Of a stretch of 6,703 nt of DNA, positions 6,451 to 6,703 are shown piece after piece. Within the stretch, counting starts at the first letter, position 1, and each line of letters opens with the position of its first letter. The stretch spans positions 1 to 6,703 of the forward strand of contig CAMLOC010000207.1 in the NCBI GenBank assembly GCA_946481465.1, given 5' to 3'. The DNA is from an uncultured Shinella sp. Lineage in GTDB: Bacteria; Pseudomonadota; Alphaproteobacteria; Rhizobiales; Rhizobiaceae. The translations under genes and the position numbers were made by a program. The notes below the pieces were generated by a model. The model saw only the letters and a list, made by a program, of their open reading frames with translations. It made no database searches and was not told the origin of the DNA.

Positions 6451-6703
6451 ATGACCGACACAGTTCTCGTTACCGGCGCCTCCGGCCAGCTCGGCCGCCT
6501 CGTCATCGACGCGCTCCTCGCCTCCGGCAAGCTCGCGCCCGCCGATATCATCGCGACCACCCGCGACGTCGCAAAGCTCGACGCCTATGCCGCCAAGGGC
6601 GTCACCGTCCGCGCCGCCGACTTCGACGACCCCGCCTCGCTCGACGCCGCCTTCGCCGGGGCAACCAAGGTGTTGATCATCTCCACCGACGCGCTCGACA
6701 CCC
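6451..6703 (+). CDS. QorB-like NAD(P)H:quinone oxidoreductase, NmrA-type SDR (5' part; continues beyond the window)
   Basis: The first 84 codons of an atypical short-chain dehydrogenase of the NmrA/QorB group. MTDTVLVTGASGQLGRLVID gives the TGASGQLG nucleotide-binding motif (8-15). IIATTRDVAKLDAYAAKGVTVRAADFDDPASLDAAF matches the second and third Rossmann strands, with R38 positioned to favour NADPH. TKVLIISTDALDT leads into the part that in QorB reads LISS-like. Family members are about 280 residues and reduce quinones by transferring hydride from NADPH in the cytosol. AGAAAGG lies 6 bases before the ATG. The neighbouring divergent HxlR gene supports the QorB identity over other NmrA proteins. 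The active-site half is outside the window, so the exact subfamily stays open. Confidence 0.85.
   Translation, partial: MTDTVLVTGASGQLGRLVIDALLASGKLAPADIIATTRDVAKLDAYAAKGVTVRAADFDDPASLDAAFAGATKVLIISTDALDT

Overview
The window looks like ordinary chromosomal DNA from a GC-rich alphaproteobacterium, most likely of the Rhizobium/Sinorhizobium/Shinella group. This is inferred from strong GC bias at third codon positions, promoters of the alphaproteobacterial type (a TTGAC-class -35 box 17 bases from the -10), and small proteins that look rhizobial. No database search was possible. There is no transposase, integrase, tRNA, rRNA, CRISPR array or phage gene.

Left part (1-1890): the 5' three quarters of ilvC (ketol-acid reductoisomerase, branched-chain amino acid synthesis) runs off the left edge on the minus strand. 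Upstream of it on the same strand lies a TetR-family repressor gene. Its probable promoter is followed directly by a near-perfect 22-base palindrome, a good candidate for an autoregulatory operator. The 394 bases between the tetR start and the next gene hold no convincing ORF but contain several inverted repeats.

Middle part (1891-3541), plus strand: a 126-residue cytosolic protein of unknown function closed by a strong intrinsic terminator; two tightly spaced genes for small exported cysteine-containing proteins, the second with a DUF4087-type domain; and a CspA-family cold-shock gene with its own promoter, a structured 5' leader of about 137 bases and a textbook terminator.

Right part (3586-6703): a MarR-GNAT fusion protein has a perfect 13-base palindrome over its -35 box. 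Its 3' end overlaps, tail to tail, a class A FAD-dependent monooxygenase on the minus strand. That monooxygenase lies 44 bases downstream of an HxlR-family regulator with a conserved N-terminal cysteine. A QorB-like NAD(P)-binding quinone reductase starts divergently from the HxlR gene and leaves the right edge. The hxlR/qorB pairing matches known quinone- or redox-responsive modules (E. coli ytfH/ytfG, Corynebacterium QorR), so the monooxygenase may belong to a small electrophile or quinone response.

I see no clearly new multi-gene system. The points most worth following are the regulatory DNA (tetR palindrome, cspA leader, MarR-GNAT palindrome, GAAA-loop hairpin before qorB), the monooxygenase in the HxlR/QorB module, and the pair of small exported proteins.
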